A program made the position numbers and the translations under genes. Shown here in pieces: positions 59,901 to 63,732 of a stretch of 64,000 bases of DNA (its first letter is position 1; every line of letters starts with the position of its first letter). Source of the stretch: Symbiodinium natans. Lineage: Eukaryota > Sar > Dinophyceae > Suessiales > Symbiodiniaceae. Where the stretch lies: positions 810,918-874,917 of the forward strand of contig CAJNDS010002635.1 of assembly GCA_905221605.1 (NCBI GenBank). The letters run 5' to 3'. The notes beneath the pieces were generated by a model. It was not told the origin of the DNA, made no database searches, and was given only the letters and a program-made list of their open reading frames with translations.

Positions 59901-62025
59901 AGGGTGCCTGTTTTGGTTCAAGGGGTTTCGAAGGGAACCGAACCCCTAAAAGAAGGGAATCAGGGCCTAGTCTGGGTCGTAGAGGGTCCCCCAGACCCTC
60001 GCTGCAGCATCCCCCAGGGCCTAGGGTTTAGGGTTTAGTGTTTAGGGTTTAGGGTTGAACCGCGACGCCCAGAACCCCCCTTGCCTTTTTCTATACTCCC
60101 CTTAGAACCACAATAAAAAACGAGATCTTTTCATATCCTCTTGTGCTTTTTATATACACAAAAATGAAACAATTCCCAAGGGGGATATTATGGTTCTGGC
60201 AGCCTCCCTATATGACTCCCCAGCACCTGGCATCCTAAGATCAGCCCGGCTTCTTCGGGACCCTGCGAAAACACCCCTGGTGCCTTGGCTCGGGTCTAAA
60301 TCAAGACGTTAAGAAGGAGGAAGTTTTTTCTGGAAGCATGCCTTTGCGAATTGCCGGCCCAAGCCAATCCTAAGCCCTAAGCCCTAAACCCTAAGCCCCA
60401 AACCCTAACACTAAACCCTGCCCTTCCCTGGAGCGCTTGAGGTTGAGGTCGGCCGTAGTCACGAACAGCCGTCATGAACCCTCTAAAGTCTACAAACCCT
60501 ACCGTGCCCTGCATAATACATACCTTCCCTATAAAACATCACGCATATACTAAAGCCCACAGCCGGACAGTTCAACCCAACAGTTAGACTAGGTTGATGT
60601 TCAGGGTTCAGAGCTTGGGGTCAAGGTTTCTGCTTAGGGTTTAGGGCTTAATGTTAAGGTCGCTTTAATAACCCCCCCCCCCCCGGATTTGTTCCGGCGC
60701 TGGGTCCAAACAAACTTTGAAAGGGGTCGGGGTGGTAATAGTAAAGGGGGGGGGATGGGCTGGGTCTGGATTGCTGTCAGTAAGTAGCCAAAGAGGCTTG
60801 CTGATGGAAGAGAGTCCCAGACCGGCATCGCCCCGTTCGCCGGACTTTATTAATGTCACCCTTTATTATTACGATTTCGAGGCCTCGTGGGGGGTAGCCT
60901 TGGCGGATTTGTTCGGGAGCTGTTTTTTAGAAGGATTTTAAGAAGAAATCGATGCTTTTCGGTCAGCCACGAAGATCAGGATTTCTGAGCCTGGAGCCGG
61001 TTCAAGAGATCGGCAAAATGAAGCTGTGTGGTCTCGGCCTCGAGTGAAAAGAGGAGTACTCTCGGAAGCACATTTGGGAAATTCTCCCGGAAAAGTTTCC
61101 ACTATTAACACCCGTTTTTTGATTACGACCCCCCTCAAAATGGGGTTTAGGGTTCGGGGCAGCCTAACATAATGGAAACTGTTCATGAAACAAACTTTTG
61201 GGCAAAAATCCCGGCCGGAAAAGTTGCCACTATTGACACCCGGTTTATAAAGGTGACCCTAACATTAGGCTTAAGGACAAGTTTAGGGCTTCAGGTCCAC
61301 AAACCTAAGCCCAAAACATTCAAAACATCCCTAAACCCTCACCCCTGAACAATACAGGCCCTTCCAAAGGAGTTCGGTCCTCAAACCTGGAGTTCACAAG
61401 CTGCTCCGCCTGCTTCTGATCCTCGAGGCATCCCGTGTTTGGGCTGAGGGCTTCAAGGGTCCCTAAACCCTAAACCCTAAACCCCAAACCCTAAACCCTA
61501 AACCCTAAACCCCAAACCCTAAACCCTACTAAACCCCAAGCCCCTCAGTCAAAAAAGCTACTGCCTATTTCGCGCAGGGCTTCAGGTTCCAGCAACTTAC
61601 AGGGCTTATTTCAGATTCGGATCCTAGCCCAGCAGAGGGCAAATTAAGGGACGAAACCTGAAACCACAAGCCCTTTCAGTGTTCAGGGTTTAGGGTGTAG
61701 GGTTTAGGGTGTAGGGTTTAGGGTTTAGGGTTAGGGTTTAGGGATACTACAAAACCCCCTCAGCCCTGAATCCTAAACCCGAAGCCCCAAACCGATCCGA
61801 CCATCTACACTTCGAGCTTGAGGCTAACTCCCCGGTTGGCCATTGTTCGGTTTAGGGTTTAGGGTTTAGGGTTTAGGGTTTAGGGTTTAGGGCTTAGGGC
61901 TTAGGGTTTGGGGTTTAGGGTTTAGGGTTTAGGGTTTAGGGTCTAGGGTCTAGGGCTAGACGGCCCTGTGCGGTCCTGCAGCCAGCGCTGGCGCCGCTCT
62001 CCTGTGCCCAGCATCTTGGGGAGCT
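23797..62025 (-). CDS. PHYLLO: PHYLLO-type fusion gene: MenH domain followed by MenC domain, split into tiny exons (5' end beyond window)
   Basis: Read on the minus strand, short open segments join with matching phases into MenH and then MenC sequence; the exons are listed separately. MenH (SHCHC synthase, alpha/beta hydrolase) removes pyruvate from SEPHCHC. MenC (o-succinylbenzoate synthase, enolase superfamily) dehydrates the product, so the two domains catalyse consecutive steps of phylloquinone synthesis, probably in the plastid. The MenC part carries the whole catalytic set: KLK at a junction, LDAN, EEP, DES and LKPS. Exons are 21 to about 100 nt and introns about 200 to 1,800 nt, filled with TTTAGGG tracts and inverted-repeat elements. 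Most donors are GC or GA. MenF/MenD exons would be expected further 5', past 64 kb. MenH lies before MenC here; as I recall, plant PHYLLO has MenC before MenH. The N-terminal half of MenH with the GxSxG serine, its catalytic His exon and some joins between 47 and 41 kb are not found. Confidence 0.9.
24596..24659 (-). CDS. exon of C-terminal extension: EHEALDTPEIRTASLL
   Basis: It lies between CCCCAG|GGAGCA and the GC donor CCGAG|GCCTTA. It starts in the phase left by the previous exon and ends in phase 0 (TPCSE). Confidence 0.6.
24976..25027 (-). CDS. exon of C-terminal extension: ARASQQKSKAQERADSL
   Basis: In the phase set by the previous exon it is a helical, charged segment ending at the GC donor CTGAG|GCAGAG. 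Other frames are open, so the reading rests on phase. Confidence 0.5.
25080..25185. repeat. variant array GGGTTCAGA
   Basis: About ten 9-mers with minor variation follow a TTTAGGG run. Confidence 0.9.
25245..25284 (-). CDS. exon of C-terminal extension: ALDATVQALIASR
   Basis: It lies between GTGCAAG|GCCCTC and the GC donor TAGAG|GCGGGC. AGGCC is shared with the upstream donor, and the phase matches. Confidence 0.65.
25320..25434. mobile_element. inverted-repeat element, family C
   Basis: TTGCTTAAGGGCACTCC pairs with GGGGTGTTCTTAAGCAACTA; a T17 G9 run sits near the right arm. Confidence 0.65.
26736..26779 (-). CDS. exon after MenC core: ENHGWQVSISSCLE
   Basis: It lies between GCTGTAG|GTGAGA and the GC donor TTGGAG|GCCAGG, and its phase fits the previous exon (Gly at the junction). 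No domain recognised. Confidence 0.65.
26967..27010. repeat. (CT)n followed by (TG)n
   Basis: About 13 CT units, then about six TG units. Confidence 0.95.
27533..27572 (-). CDS. menC: MenC exon: DVLQPHFADLVAT
   Basis: It lies between GACCAG|GACGTG and the GC donor CCACAG|GCCGGG (phase 1). It completes LSEDV; AGGAC is shared at both ends of the preceding intron. Confidence 0.88.
28095..28130 (-). CDS. menC: MenC exon: HGLGTF
   Basis: Twelve codons read VHGLGTFARLSE between AGTGCAG|GTCCAC and the GA donor CAGAG|GACTCC. HGLGT(Y/F) followed by LxED is typical of the MenC end of PHYLLO proteins. Confidence 0.93.
28430..28493. mobile_element. inverted-repeat element, family A, short copy
   Basis: Its ends are TTGGGATGTTCCC and GGGGAAACATCCCAA, about 63 bp. 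Confidence 0.75.
29462..29622. mobile_element. interspersed repeat, family D
   Basis: GGTAGTTGCGTGGTCCCTTA at the left and AAGGGCCCGTGAAACTACTC at the right, an imperfect inverted pair. Confidence 0.65.
29930..29959 (-). CDS. menC: MenC exon: VHFALLGAAL helix
   Basis: It follows CTACAAG|GTGCAC and matches the helix after FESGVAL in OSBS. The 3' boundary could lie further on (APRLALGFR is also open). Confidence 0.75.
30386..30432 (-). CDS. menC: MenC exon: SSAFESGVAL
   Basis: It reads AMPVLSSAFESGVAL after AACCGAG|GTGCG. SSxFES is conserved in OSBS and binds the substrate carboxylate side. The donor end CTC|GCCTCT is the best fit but not certain. Confidence 0.93.
31261..31305 (-). CDS. menC: MenC exon: helix after LKPS
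   Basis: It reads IEQTVAMSLWALER after CTTCGAG|GTATCG. The phase-1 GC donor CGCG|GCTCGA gives RGAMPVLSS on joining, as expected for OSBS. Confidence 0.88.
32379..32542. mobile_element. inverted-repeat element, family A, interrupted by a telomere-like tract
   Basis: Its ends are GGGATGTTCCCCCGATG and GGGGGAGCATCCCAAG. Internal ACTAACAGTCCTT pairs with AAGGACTGTTAGTAT. Six TTTAGGG units (32430-32468) sit in the loop. Confidence 0.85.
32657..32696 (-). CDS. menC: MenC exon: LKPS strand
   Basis: It reads APIAALVLKPSLQ between GGAGAG|GCACCC and the GT donor TGCAAG|GTCGGC (phase 1). LKPS supplies the second catalytic lysine of OSBS. Confidence 0.95.
32724..32834. mobile_element. inverted-repeat element, family C
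   Basis: CTACTATTTGCTTAAGAACC pairs with GGGGTTCTTAAACAAGTAGT. Confidence 0.85.
33584..33660. repeat. (TG)n microsatellite
   Basis: A long TG/TTTG run on the plus strand; Cys/Val-rich frames across it are artefacts. Confidence 0.95.
34058..34360. repeat. C-rich then C/A homopolymer block
   Basis: Runs of CCCCACCC over 150 bp, then C14 A21. Low complexity, inside a MenC intron next to the GVVSLEDLARCK exon. Confidence 0.9.
34377..34412 (-). CDS. menC: MenC exon, 12 codons: GVVSLEDLARCK
   Basis: It lies between TCCCAG|GGTGTG and the GC donor TGCAAG|GCACGG. Joined to the next exon it reads from the DES loop helix into the LKPS strand. AGGCAC is shared at both ends of the next intron. Confidence 0.88.
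35704..35763 (-). CDS. menC: MenC exon: VDES strand
   Basis: Twenty codons read DVSTATGSRVRLAVDESLTE between GAGAAG|GATGTG and the GC donor ACCGAG|GCCGGC. DES carries the third metal ligand of OSBS. Confidence 0.95.
36990..37046 (-). CDS. menC: MenC exon: EP and following helix
   Basis: Nineteen codons read EPTQWQQGQSASEFLKQWE between CCACAG|GAGCCA and the GC donor GGGAG|GCCTGA. It completes EEP. The plus strand is open here too but lacks the phase fit. Confidence 0.9.
37309..37412. mobile_element. inverted-repeat element, family C
   Basis: AACTAGTTGCTCAAGAACCC pairs with GGGGCTCTTGAGCAAATAGT. Confidence 0.85.
37454..37513 (-). CDS. menC: MenC exon: helix and EYLE strand
   Basis: Twenty codons read AAEFLNGLSESAVALTEYLE between CCAAAG|GCGGCC and the GA donor CTCGAG|GAAGGG. 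The final Glu begins the EEP metal-binding motif, completed across the intron. Confidence 0.95.
37725..37780. repeat. variant array CCTAACCCT
   Basis: Six 9-mers with one C-to-G change (CCCGCCTAA). Confidence 0.9.
37910..37954 (-). CDS. menC: MenC exon: LDANRAW strand
   Basis: Fifteen codons read ARLRLDANRAWTTAQ between CTTGGAG|GCGCGC and the GC donor GCCCAG|GCACCT. LRLDANRAWT is a signature of OSBS; the Asp binds the metal. Confidence 0.96.
38617..38703. mobile_element. inverted-repeat element, family A
   Basis: TGATGTTCTCTTATACGAAC pairs with GGACTGTTAGTATAGGGAAT. The ends are diverged. Confidence 0.7.
39410..39466 (-). CDS. menC: MenC exon: DAERTNRLASLLRERKGDK
   Basis: Nineteen codons lie between CCGTGAG|GACGCC and the GC donor GACAAG|GCGCAT. 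It forms the helix between the KxK strand and the LDAN strand. AGGAC is shared at both ends of the intron before it and AGGCGC at both ends of the intron after it. Confidence 0.92.
40188..40208 (-). CDS. menC: MenC micro-exon, 7 codons: VGKDPMQ
   Basis: Twenty-one nucleotides lie between GCCGGAG|GTTGGC and the GA donor ATGCAG|GACCGC, phase 0 both sides. It completes KLKVG and leads into DAERTNRL, exactly the order found in OSBS enzymes. Confidence 0.88.
40974..41041 (-). CDS. menC: MenC exon: INSLV strand to KLK
   Basis: It reads INSLVARDDDLGADG, then ADVAKLK, between TTCCGAG|GCATC and the GC donor CTCAAG|GCCTGC (phase 0). The KLK supplies the catalytic KxK lysines of OSBS and is completed as KLKVG by the next exon. 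Confidence 0.92.
41836..42054. mobile_element. inverted-repeat element, family B, with internal duplication
   Basis: AGAGGTTCATGGTACTTACT pairs with AATAAGTACCGTGAACCTC. The internal sequence CCACTTCTAGGC...GGCTATAAGTACAGTTACG occurs twice. Confidence 0.85.
42086..42186. mobile_element. interspersed inverted-repeat, family E
   Basis: GCCCGGTAGCCAAGTGTAAG, CCCTTTTTTGGGGTTGGCTA and GGTGCCACTGGGCCACCAAG; a related copy is at 43048-43146. Confidence 0.7.
42601..42649 (-). CDS. candidate exon, frame unresolved
   Basis: The open block follows CACATCAG|GGGCCT and runs to about CAACGG|GTGGGAG. Possible readings are AFVASPKFAEPSDQR or GPLLPVRSLLSPQTNG. Confidence 0.25.
42899..42925 (-). CDS. candidate 9-codon exon
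   Basis: It reads GFESNKQTE between AACTCAG|GGCTTC and the GA-type donor CCGAG|GACTTT. Its role is uncertain. Confidence 0.25.
43048..43146. mobile_element. interspersed inverted-repeat, family E
   Basis: TTGCCCAGTAACCATATTAT and CCCTTTTTTGGGTTGGTTAT, ending GGTACAACTGGGCTAACC. Confidence 0.7.
43613..43674 (-). CDS. menC: MenC exon: AVLHLLRGESPQPYS
   Basis: It lies between CCAAG|GCCGTG and a canonical donor GCGAG|GTGCGC. It reads AVLHLLRGESPQPYSAAAAA and fits the GLExALxxL region of OSBS before the INSLV strand. Its phase does not match the next MenC exon directly, so a piece is missing. Confidence 0.6.
44080..44183. mobile_element. inverted-repeat element, family C
   Basis: CTACTATTTCCTTACGAACC pairs with GGTTCTTAAGCAAACAGTAG. 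Confidence 0.85.
44297..44362 (-). CDS. candidate exon, frame unresolved
   Basis: The block lies between CCCCAG|GCCACG and GAGAG|GTCCCG with more than one open frame (for example HGPWSCRSQREKFKAKSLVL). Confidence 0.3.
44472..44534 (-). CDS. candidate exon, frame unresolved
   Basis: The block follows GGCTTAG|GTCCGA with two open frames (VRGLFCPRFVPGWKW or SEASSALGSCRAGNGAWG). Confidence 0.3.
44574..44652. repeat. variant array GGGATGTA x9
   Basis: Nine nearly perfect 8-mers next to a TTTAGGG tract. Confidence 0.95.
44660..45800. other. 1.1-kb block almost free of telomere-like repeats
   Basis: It holds iterated CTAGCGC motifs (45206-45470), (TA)n at 45604-45620 and a minus-strand ATG at 45126 reading MANLEEQSTT, a Ser run, EGDA, stop. 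A sequence like TGGTGCCGCCTT occurs at 44921 and 45505. It may be an insertion; no gene is assigned. Confidence 0.4.
46129..46213 (-). CDS. menC: candidate MenC exon, frame unresolved
   Basis: The block follows TTGTAAG|GCTGGA. The phase expected from the previous exon gives LERHSPEPRTRKGTEMMLQ; another frame gives AGAAQSRAKNAEGNRDDVAS. Confidence 0.45.
46524..46620. mobile_element. inverted-repeat element, family A
   Basis: TGGGATATTCCCCCTGATAC pairs with AGTATCAGGGCGAACATCC. Confidence 0.85.
46808..46948. mobile_element. inverted-repeat element, family B
   Basis: CTTGGAGGTTCATGGTGCTT pairs with GAAGTACCCTGAACCTCCAG, with GTACAGTT motifs inside. Confidence 0.85.
47062..47105 (-). CDS. menC: MenC exon: VPMELGRLDGSLGQW
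   Basis: It starts at GCGGAG|GTGCCT in phase 0, matching the previous exon, and ends at CAATG|GTGCCT (phase 2). Confidence 0.65.
47555..47607 (-). CDS. candidate exon, not needed for MenC
   Basis: It reads TFGGLGVHLVEYVGLLG on the minus strand. It sits inside a MenC intron whose flanking exons already match in phase. The plus strand is also open, so it may be spurious. Confidence 0.25.
47783..47836 (-). CDS. menC: MenC exon: helix after the PLP motif
   Basis: Eighteen codons read AKAQLDAVLAKLSAEMPQ between CTCAAAG|GCCAAG and the GC donor CCCCAG|GCGCGA, phase 0 both sides. Confidence 0.85.
48263..48304 (-). CDS. menC: MenC exon: PLP motif
   Basis: Fourteen codons read VSPLPQFHKESLDE between AAAGAG|GTCTCG and GACGAG|GTGGCG, phase 0 both sides. 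This is the OSBS consensus SPLPGFSxESLEE with the Gly replaced by Gln. Confidence 0.9.
48382..48427. repeat. (GAA)n / AAGCAG triplet repeat
   Basis: AGAAGAAGAAGCAGAAGAAG and similar triplets over 45 bp. Confidence 0.9.
48583..48627 (-). CDS. menC: MenC exon: GLGE before the PLP loop
   Basis: Fifteen codons read GRLGVDGPLAAGLGE between GGCAG|GGGCGC and the GC donor GGGGAG|GCAGG. OSBS enzymes have DGxxGxGE directly before (V/I)(S/A)PLPGFS. Confidence 0.8.
49990..50032 (-). CDS. menC: MenC exon: N-terminal strand
   Basis: It reads LEKAWSEPIQLMLK after CTCTCAG| and ends at the GC donor CTGAAG|GCCGGC in phase 0, which joins to the next exon (GRLGVDGP). It matches the early beta strand of o-succinylbenzoate synthases. 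Confidence 0.65.
50248..50365. mobile_element. single hairpin element with 27-bp inverted ends
   Basis: TACAGTAGACTCCAAAAAAG (then TTGGAACA) at the left pairs with CAACTTTCTGGAGTTTACTG at the right. Confidence 0.8.
51073..51126 (-). CDS. candidate exon, frame unresolved
   Basis: A GC-rich open block follows GTTGCAG|GGGCTC. Two frames are open (LLPAEASSSTLPRKAG or RGSYLLRPPVRHYRERL). Confidence 0.25.
51351..51404 (-). CDS. candidate exon, possibly MenH C-terminal helix
   Basis: After GCATGCAG| it reads VAALIAEAAQSFATWRS. An alternative frame is open too. Confidence 0.35.
52402..52587 (-). CDS. candidate 62-codon exon between MenH and MenC
   Basis: The segment after TCTAG|ATTC reads FGSPEQEACLMAAEMVVAPS, then QAQVWQFYKFISAALRVLKE and DLPAKLTDKLDRMINELL. 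It stops exactly where a TTTAGGG tract begins (TTGAG|GGTTTAGGG). It is helical with good codon use and is the longest exon-like block in this region. A second frame is also open, and its place in the spliced gene is not proven. Confidence 0.5.
52590..52745. mobile_element. interspersed repeat, family F
   Basis: GACCCAAGAGTATCCTAGGA, AACCTCAACCCTAAGAAAAG and AATACAAAATGTCC. Related copies are at 59873-59985 and partly at 15088-15170 and 58745-58855. Confidence 0.6.
53255..53880. other. non-repetitive block, no assigned gene
   Basis: A plus-strand frame of 81 codons (53378-53623) is open, but composition and position give no support for it. There are no telomere-like tracts here. Confidence 0.35.
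54163..54211 (-). CDS. candidate exon, Ser/Ala-rich
   Basis: It reads LLAEAESSSSSAKA on the minus strand between telomere-like tracts. Junctions are not resolved. Confidence 0.2.
54221..54464. mobile_element. interspersed repeat, family D-like
   Basis: TTCTTAGGGTTCGTTACATT at the left, ATCAAGGGACCGCGTGG at the right, with multiple 'tataggggtt' steps inside. Confidence 0.5.
55144..55236 (-). CDS. menH: MenH exon: GELDAKF acid loop
   Basis: After AACTCAG| it reads YVYGELDAKFAAIGKSFVPW. The Asp of GExDxKF is the acidic member of the MenH catalytic triad. The exon continues as LPINATARTLR to about 55144, where the donor is unclear. A small missing piece before YVYGELD is likely. Confidence 0.85.
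56091..56142. repeat. variant array GGGTTACA x6
   Basis: Six perfect 8-mers sit between runs of TTTAGGG. Confidence 0.95.
56328..56450. mobile_element. inverted-repeat element, family B, diverged
   Basis: ACTTGGAGGCTCATGGGCACTT at the left and CCTGAAACTCGGAGG at the right. Confidence 0.6.
56630..56689 (-). CDS. menH: MenH exon: LPAL segment
   Basis: After GGCTCAG| it reads VLAGSPASVLVSALPALVRL. MenH proteins have a SLWxxLPxL segment just before the GELDxKF strand, which this fits. The donor end is not settled. Confidence 0.7.
56769..56921. mobile_element. inverted-repeat element, family B
   Basis: ACTTGGAGGTTCATGGTGCA pairs with AGTACCATGAACCTCCAAGT; TTATAACTGTACTTATAGCC inside. Confidence 0.85.
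57237..57249 (-). CDS. menH: possible MenH micro-exon (13 nt)
   Basis: Between GAAAG|GCTGCG and CCAGAG|GTCGAG it would add LRPE in phase and join directly to VLAGSPAS of the next exon. Both sides share AGGTC with the next acceptor. Very short, so tentative. Confidence 0.4.
57321..57339 (-). CDS. menH: possible MenH micro-exon (19 nt)
   Basis: The segment after GCACGAG| supplies GLQRTR in the phase required after PLWA. The donor would be CGCAG|GGCC, which is not a standard dinucleotide, so this call is tentative. Confidence 0.4.
59435..59541. mobile_element. inverted-repeat element, family B, left end truncated
   Basis: Starts in ACTTCCAACTGTACCTATAA and ends with AGTACCTTGAACCTCCAAG. Confidence 0.7.
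59545..59643. mobile_element. inverted-repeat element, family C
   Basis: CTGTTTGCTTATGTACCTCC pairs with GGGGTTCTTAAGCAAATAGT; it directly abuts a family B copy. Confidence 0.75.
59790..59829 (-). CDS. menH: MenH exon: FLDKWY lid motif
   Basis: It reads EFLDKWYAAPLWA between CTGGAG|GAGTTT and the GC donor GGCAG|GCCGG (phase 1). MenH proteins have a conserved FLxxWYxQPLF-like lid, which this matches closely. Confidence 0.9.
59873..59985. mobile_element. interspersed repeat, family F
   Basis: GACCCAAGAGGAACCTAGGA at the left and GGGAATCAGGGCCTAGTC at the right. Confidence 0.6.
60700..61260. other. non-repetitive block with a diverged 40-bp direct repeat
   Basis: GGAAAAGTTTCCACTATTAA (61091) recurs as GGAAAAGTTGCCACTATTGA (61217) with neighbouring ACACCCG. 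No exon found; it lies in a MenH intron. Confidence 0.45.
61380..61421 (-). CDS. menH: MenH exon: DQKQAEQLVNSRFE
   Basis: Fourteen codons lie between CTCGAG|GATCAG and the GA donor TTTGAG|GACCGA, phase 0 on both sides. Joined to its neighbours it forms the helix leading into the FLDKWY motif. Confidence 0.8.
61976..62025 (-). CDS. menH: MenH exon: start of lid region
   Basis: It reads LPKMLGTGERRQRWLQ and ends at CAG|GACCGC, a GA donor in phase 0. The ERRQRW pattern matches the Arg-rich helix after the PG turn of MenH enzymes. The acceptor GTAAGTCAG|AGC is uncertain. Confidence 0.75.
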
Positions 62026-62383
62026 CTGACTTACCCCAAGGGGTTCTTGGGTTTAGGGTTTAGGATATGGATTTAGGATTTAGGGTTTAGGGTTCAGGGT
62101 TTAGGGTTTAGGGTTTAGGGTTCAGGGTTTAGGGTTGAGGGTTTAGGGTTTAGGGCTCTAATGAACAGTGTGAACCCGAACCATGAACTCTAAACACCAA
62201 ATCCTCTACACCGGCATGGGTTTGGCGTACTGGTAGGAAGCTTGGGTGAGCTGTAACAAAAAAGTACCAACAGCGGTATAGGAACCGGAATACTTGCCTA
62301 GGTTATTTTTTGGTTCTTTGTATGTTCCAAAAAGCCTACACTCTACATTCTTGGGCCAAACTTAACTAAACTAGAGCTTTGAC

Positions 62384-62460
62384 TTGGGATGTTTCCTCCC
62401 CCTTATACTAACAGTCCCTAATCGGGATTATGGTACCCCCTATTACAAACCCCATTGATA
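62384..62460. mobile_element. inverted-repeat element, family A, right end missing
   Basis: The left end TTGGGATGTTTCCTCCCCCT and TATACTAACAGTCCCTAA are present; the right end is not seen. Confidence 0.65.
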
Positions 62461-63620
62461 ACTTCGACGCCTAACGCACAAGGTCAGGGCTGTTGGCTTT
62501 GTGGTCCCAGTTCTGCGGGTCGATCCCCGAAAACCCTGAAACTACACACCCAGCAAACCAGAACCCAAAGCCCTAAACCTTCAACCAAAACTACCAGAAC
62601 CCCACAAAACCCCGAACCCCAAAAAAACAAGAACCCCAAAAACCCTAATTAATATGTACAAACCCATAAAACCCGAACCCCCCCCCCCCCAAAAAAAAAA
62701 AAAAAAAAAAACCGAACATCCAAAAACCCAGCAACCCGAGAAGACCTCAGCACTCCAACGAACCCGCAACTCTGGAACCGAAAGCCCCCAAACACAAGGT
62801 CAGGTCTGTTTTCTTTGCTGTCAGCTTTCCCTAAACCCCAAAAACCCTAAACCCTAAAAACCCTAAACCCTAAACCCTAAACCCTAAACCCTAAACCCTA
62901 AACCCTAAACCCTAAACCCTAAACCCTAAACCCTAAACCCTGGACCCCACACCCCCCCCCACCCCCCCGAGCCTGCGGTAGAGAGACCTGGGTTTGCTGA
63001 CCTTGGGTGCATCTTTGTTTGCAGTTAGGGGGTATAAGGAGGGACCCCTAGAAGGGACCCTTGATCTTCTTCCCCAAGAAAAACCCCTAATTACATAACT
63101 TCAAAATGTACCTTGTAGAGTCCCTGTGTACCTGACTGGCCCCTAAAGAACCCCCAAATAACCCCAAGACCCTAAACCCTAAACCTTAAACCCCGCTCAT
63201 AAGGGTCACTCTTTTGGTCCCTTGATGCAGGTACCCAAGCATGGGAGTAGAGTTTGAACCGGTGTACTTGGAGGTGCAGGGTTTAGGGTTTAGGGTAAGT
63301 AGGCCCTACAACCCCAAACCCTGAACCCCTTCCTCGAGGCATACGAGTTTCGAAGCCAGAAAGCCCCGAGCCCTACAACCACTCCGTGTCCATACTTACT
63401 CGCCTTAAATGACAACAAATGCCTACGTGTCCACGAGAAGTTGGCTTGGCCTGAAAAAATTGCTCATATATAGGGCCCCTCATAAACCCAAATAAGGAAG
63501 ATTCTAAATATCCAACATACCAACCCAGGAATTTCCCGCTAACCTCCCTCAAAAACAAACATCCTGCTCCTCTCCCAGGGCCCCGGCAAAGCCACCAAAC
63601 CGAGGCACTTCTCCGGATAG

Positions 63621-63732
63621 CTGGGCAAAGCTGGGTGCTTGAACCCCCCTAAGCCCTAAAGCCTGAACCCTAAACCCTAAACCCTAAACCCTAAACCCTA
63701 AACCCTAAACCCTGGGCAAAGCTGGGTGCTTG
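63621..63732. repeat. telomere-like tract bracketed by a 21-bp direct repeat
   Basis: CTGGGCAAAGCTGGGTGCTT plus G occurs at 63621-63641 and again at 63712-63732. Between them lies only a CCCTAAA tract. Confidence 0.95.

Larger units (their letters stand above)
14789..63719. repeat. region of interspersed telomere-type TTTAGGG/CCCTAAA tracts
   Basis: Well over 150 tracts of 2 to about 20 heptamers occur in both orientations, with variants such as GGGTTTC, CCCCAAA and CCCTGAA. They are separated by 50-500 bp of other sequence. Long examples are 16141-16223, 27301-27423, 27616-27770, 33916-34020, 46028-46108, 47681-47763, 51822-51931, 58416-58540 and 62858-62940. Tracts in opposite orientation alternate, so this is not an intact chromosome end. 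They fill the introns of the MenH-MenC gene. Confidence 0.95.

Noticed and set aside
60428-60492. Exon-like block (LFVTTADLNLKRSREG)
   Set aside because: It lies in an intron whose two MenH exons (61380-61421 and 59790-59829) join directly in phase and give the expected lid sequence.
14789-63719. Interpretation as a chromosome end
   Set aside because: Tracts are short, degenerate, in both orientations and interleaved with exons of one gene; no terminal array is present.
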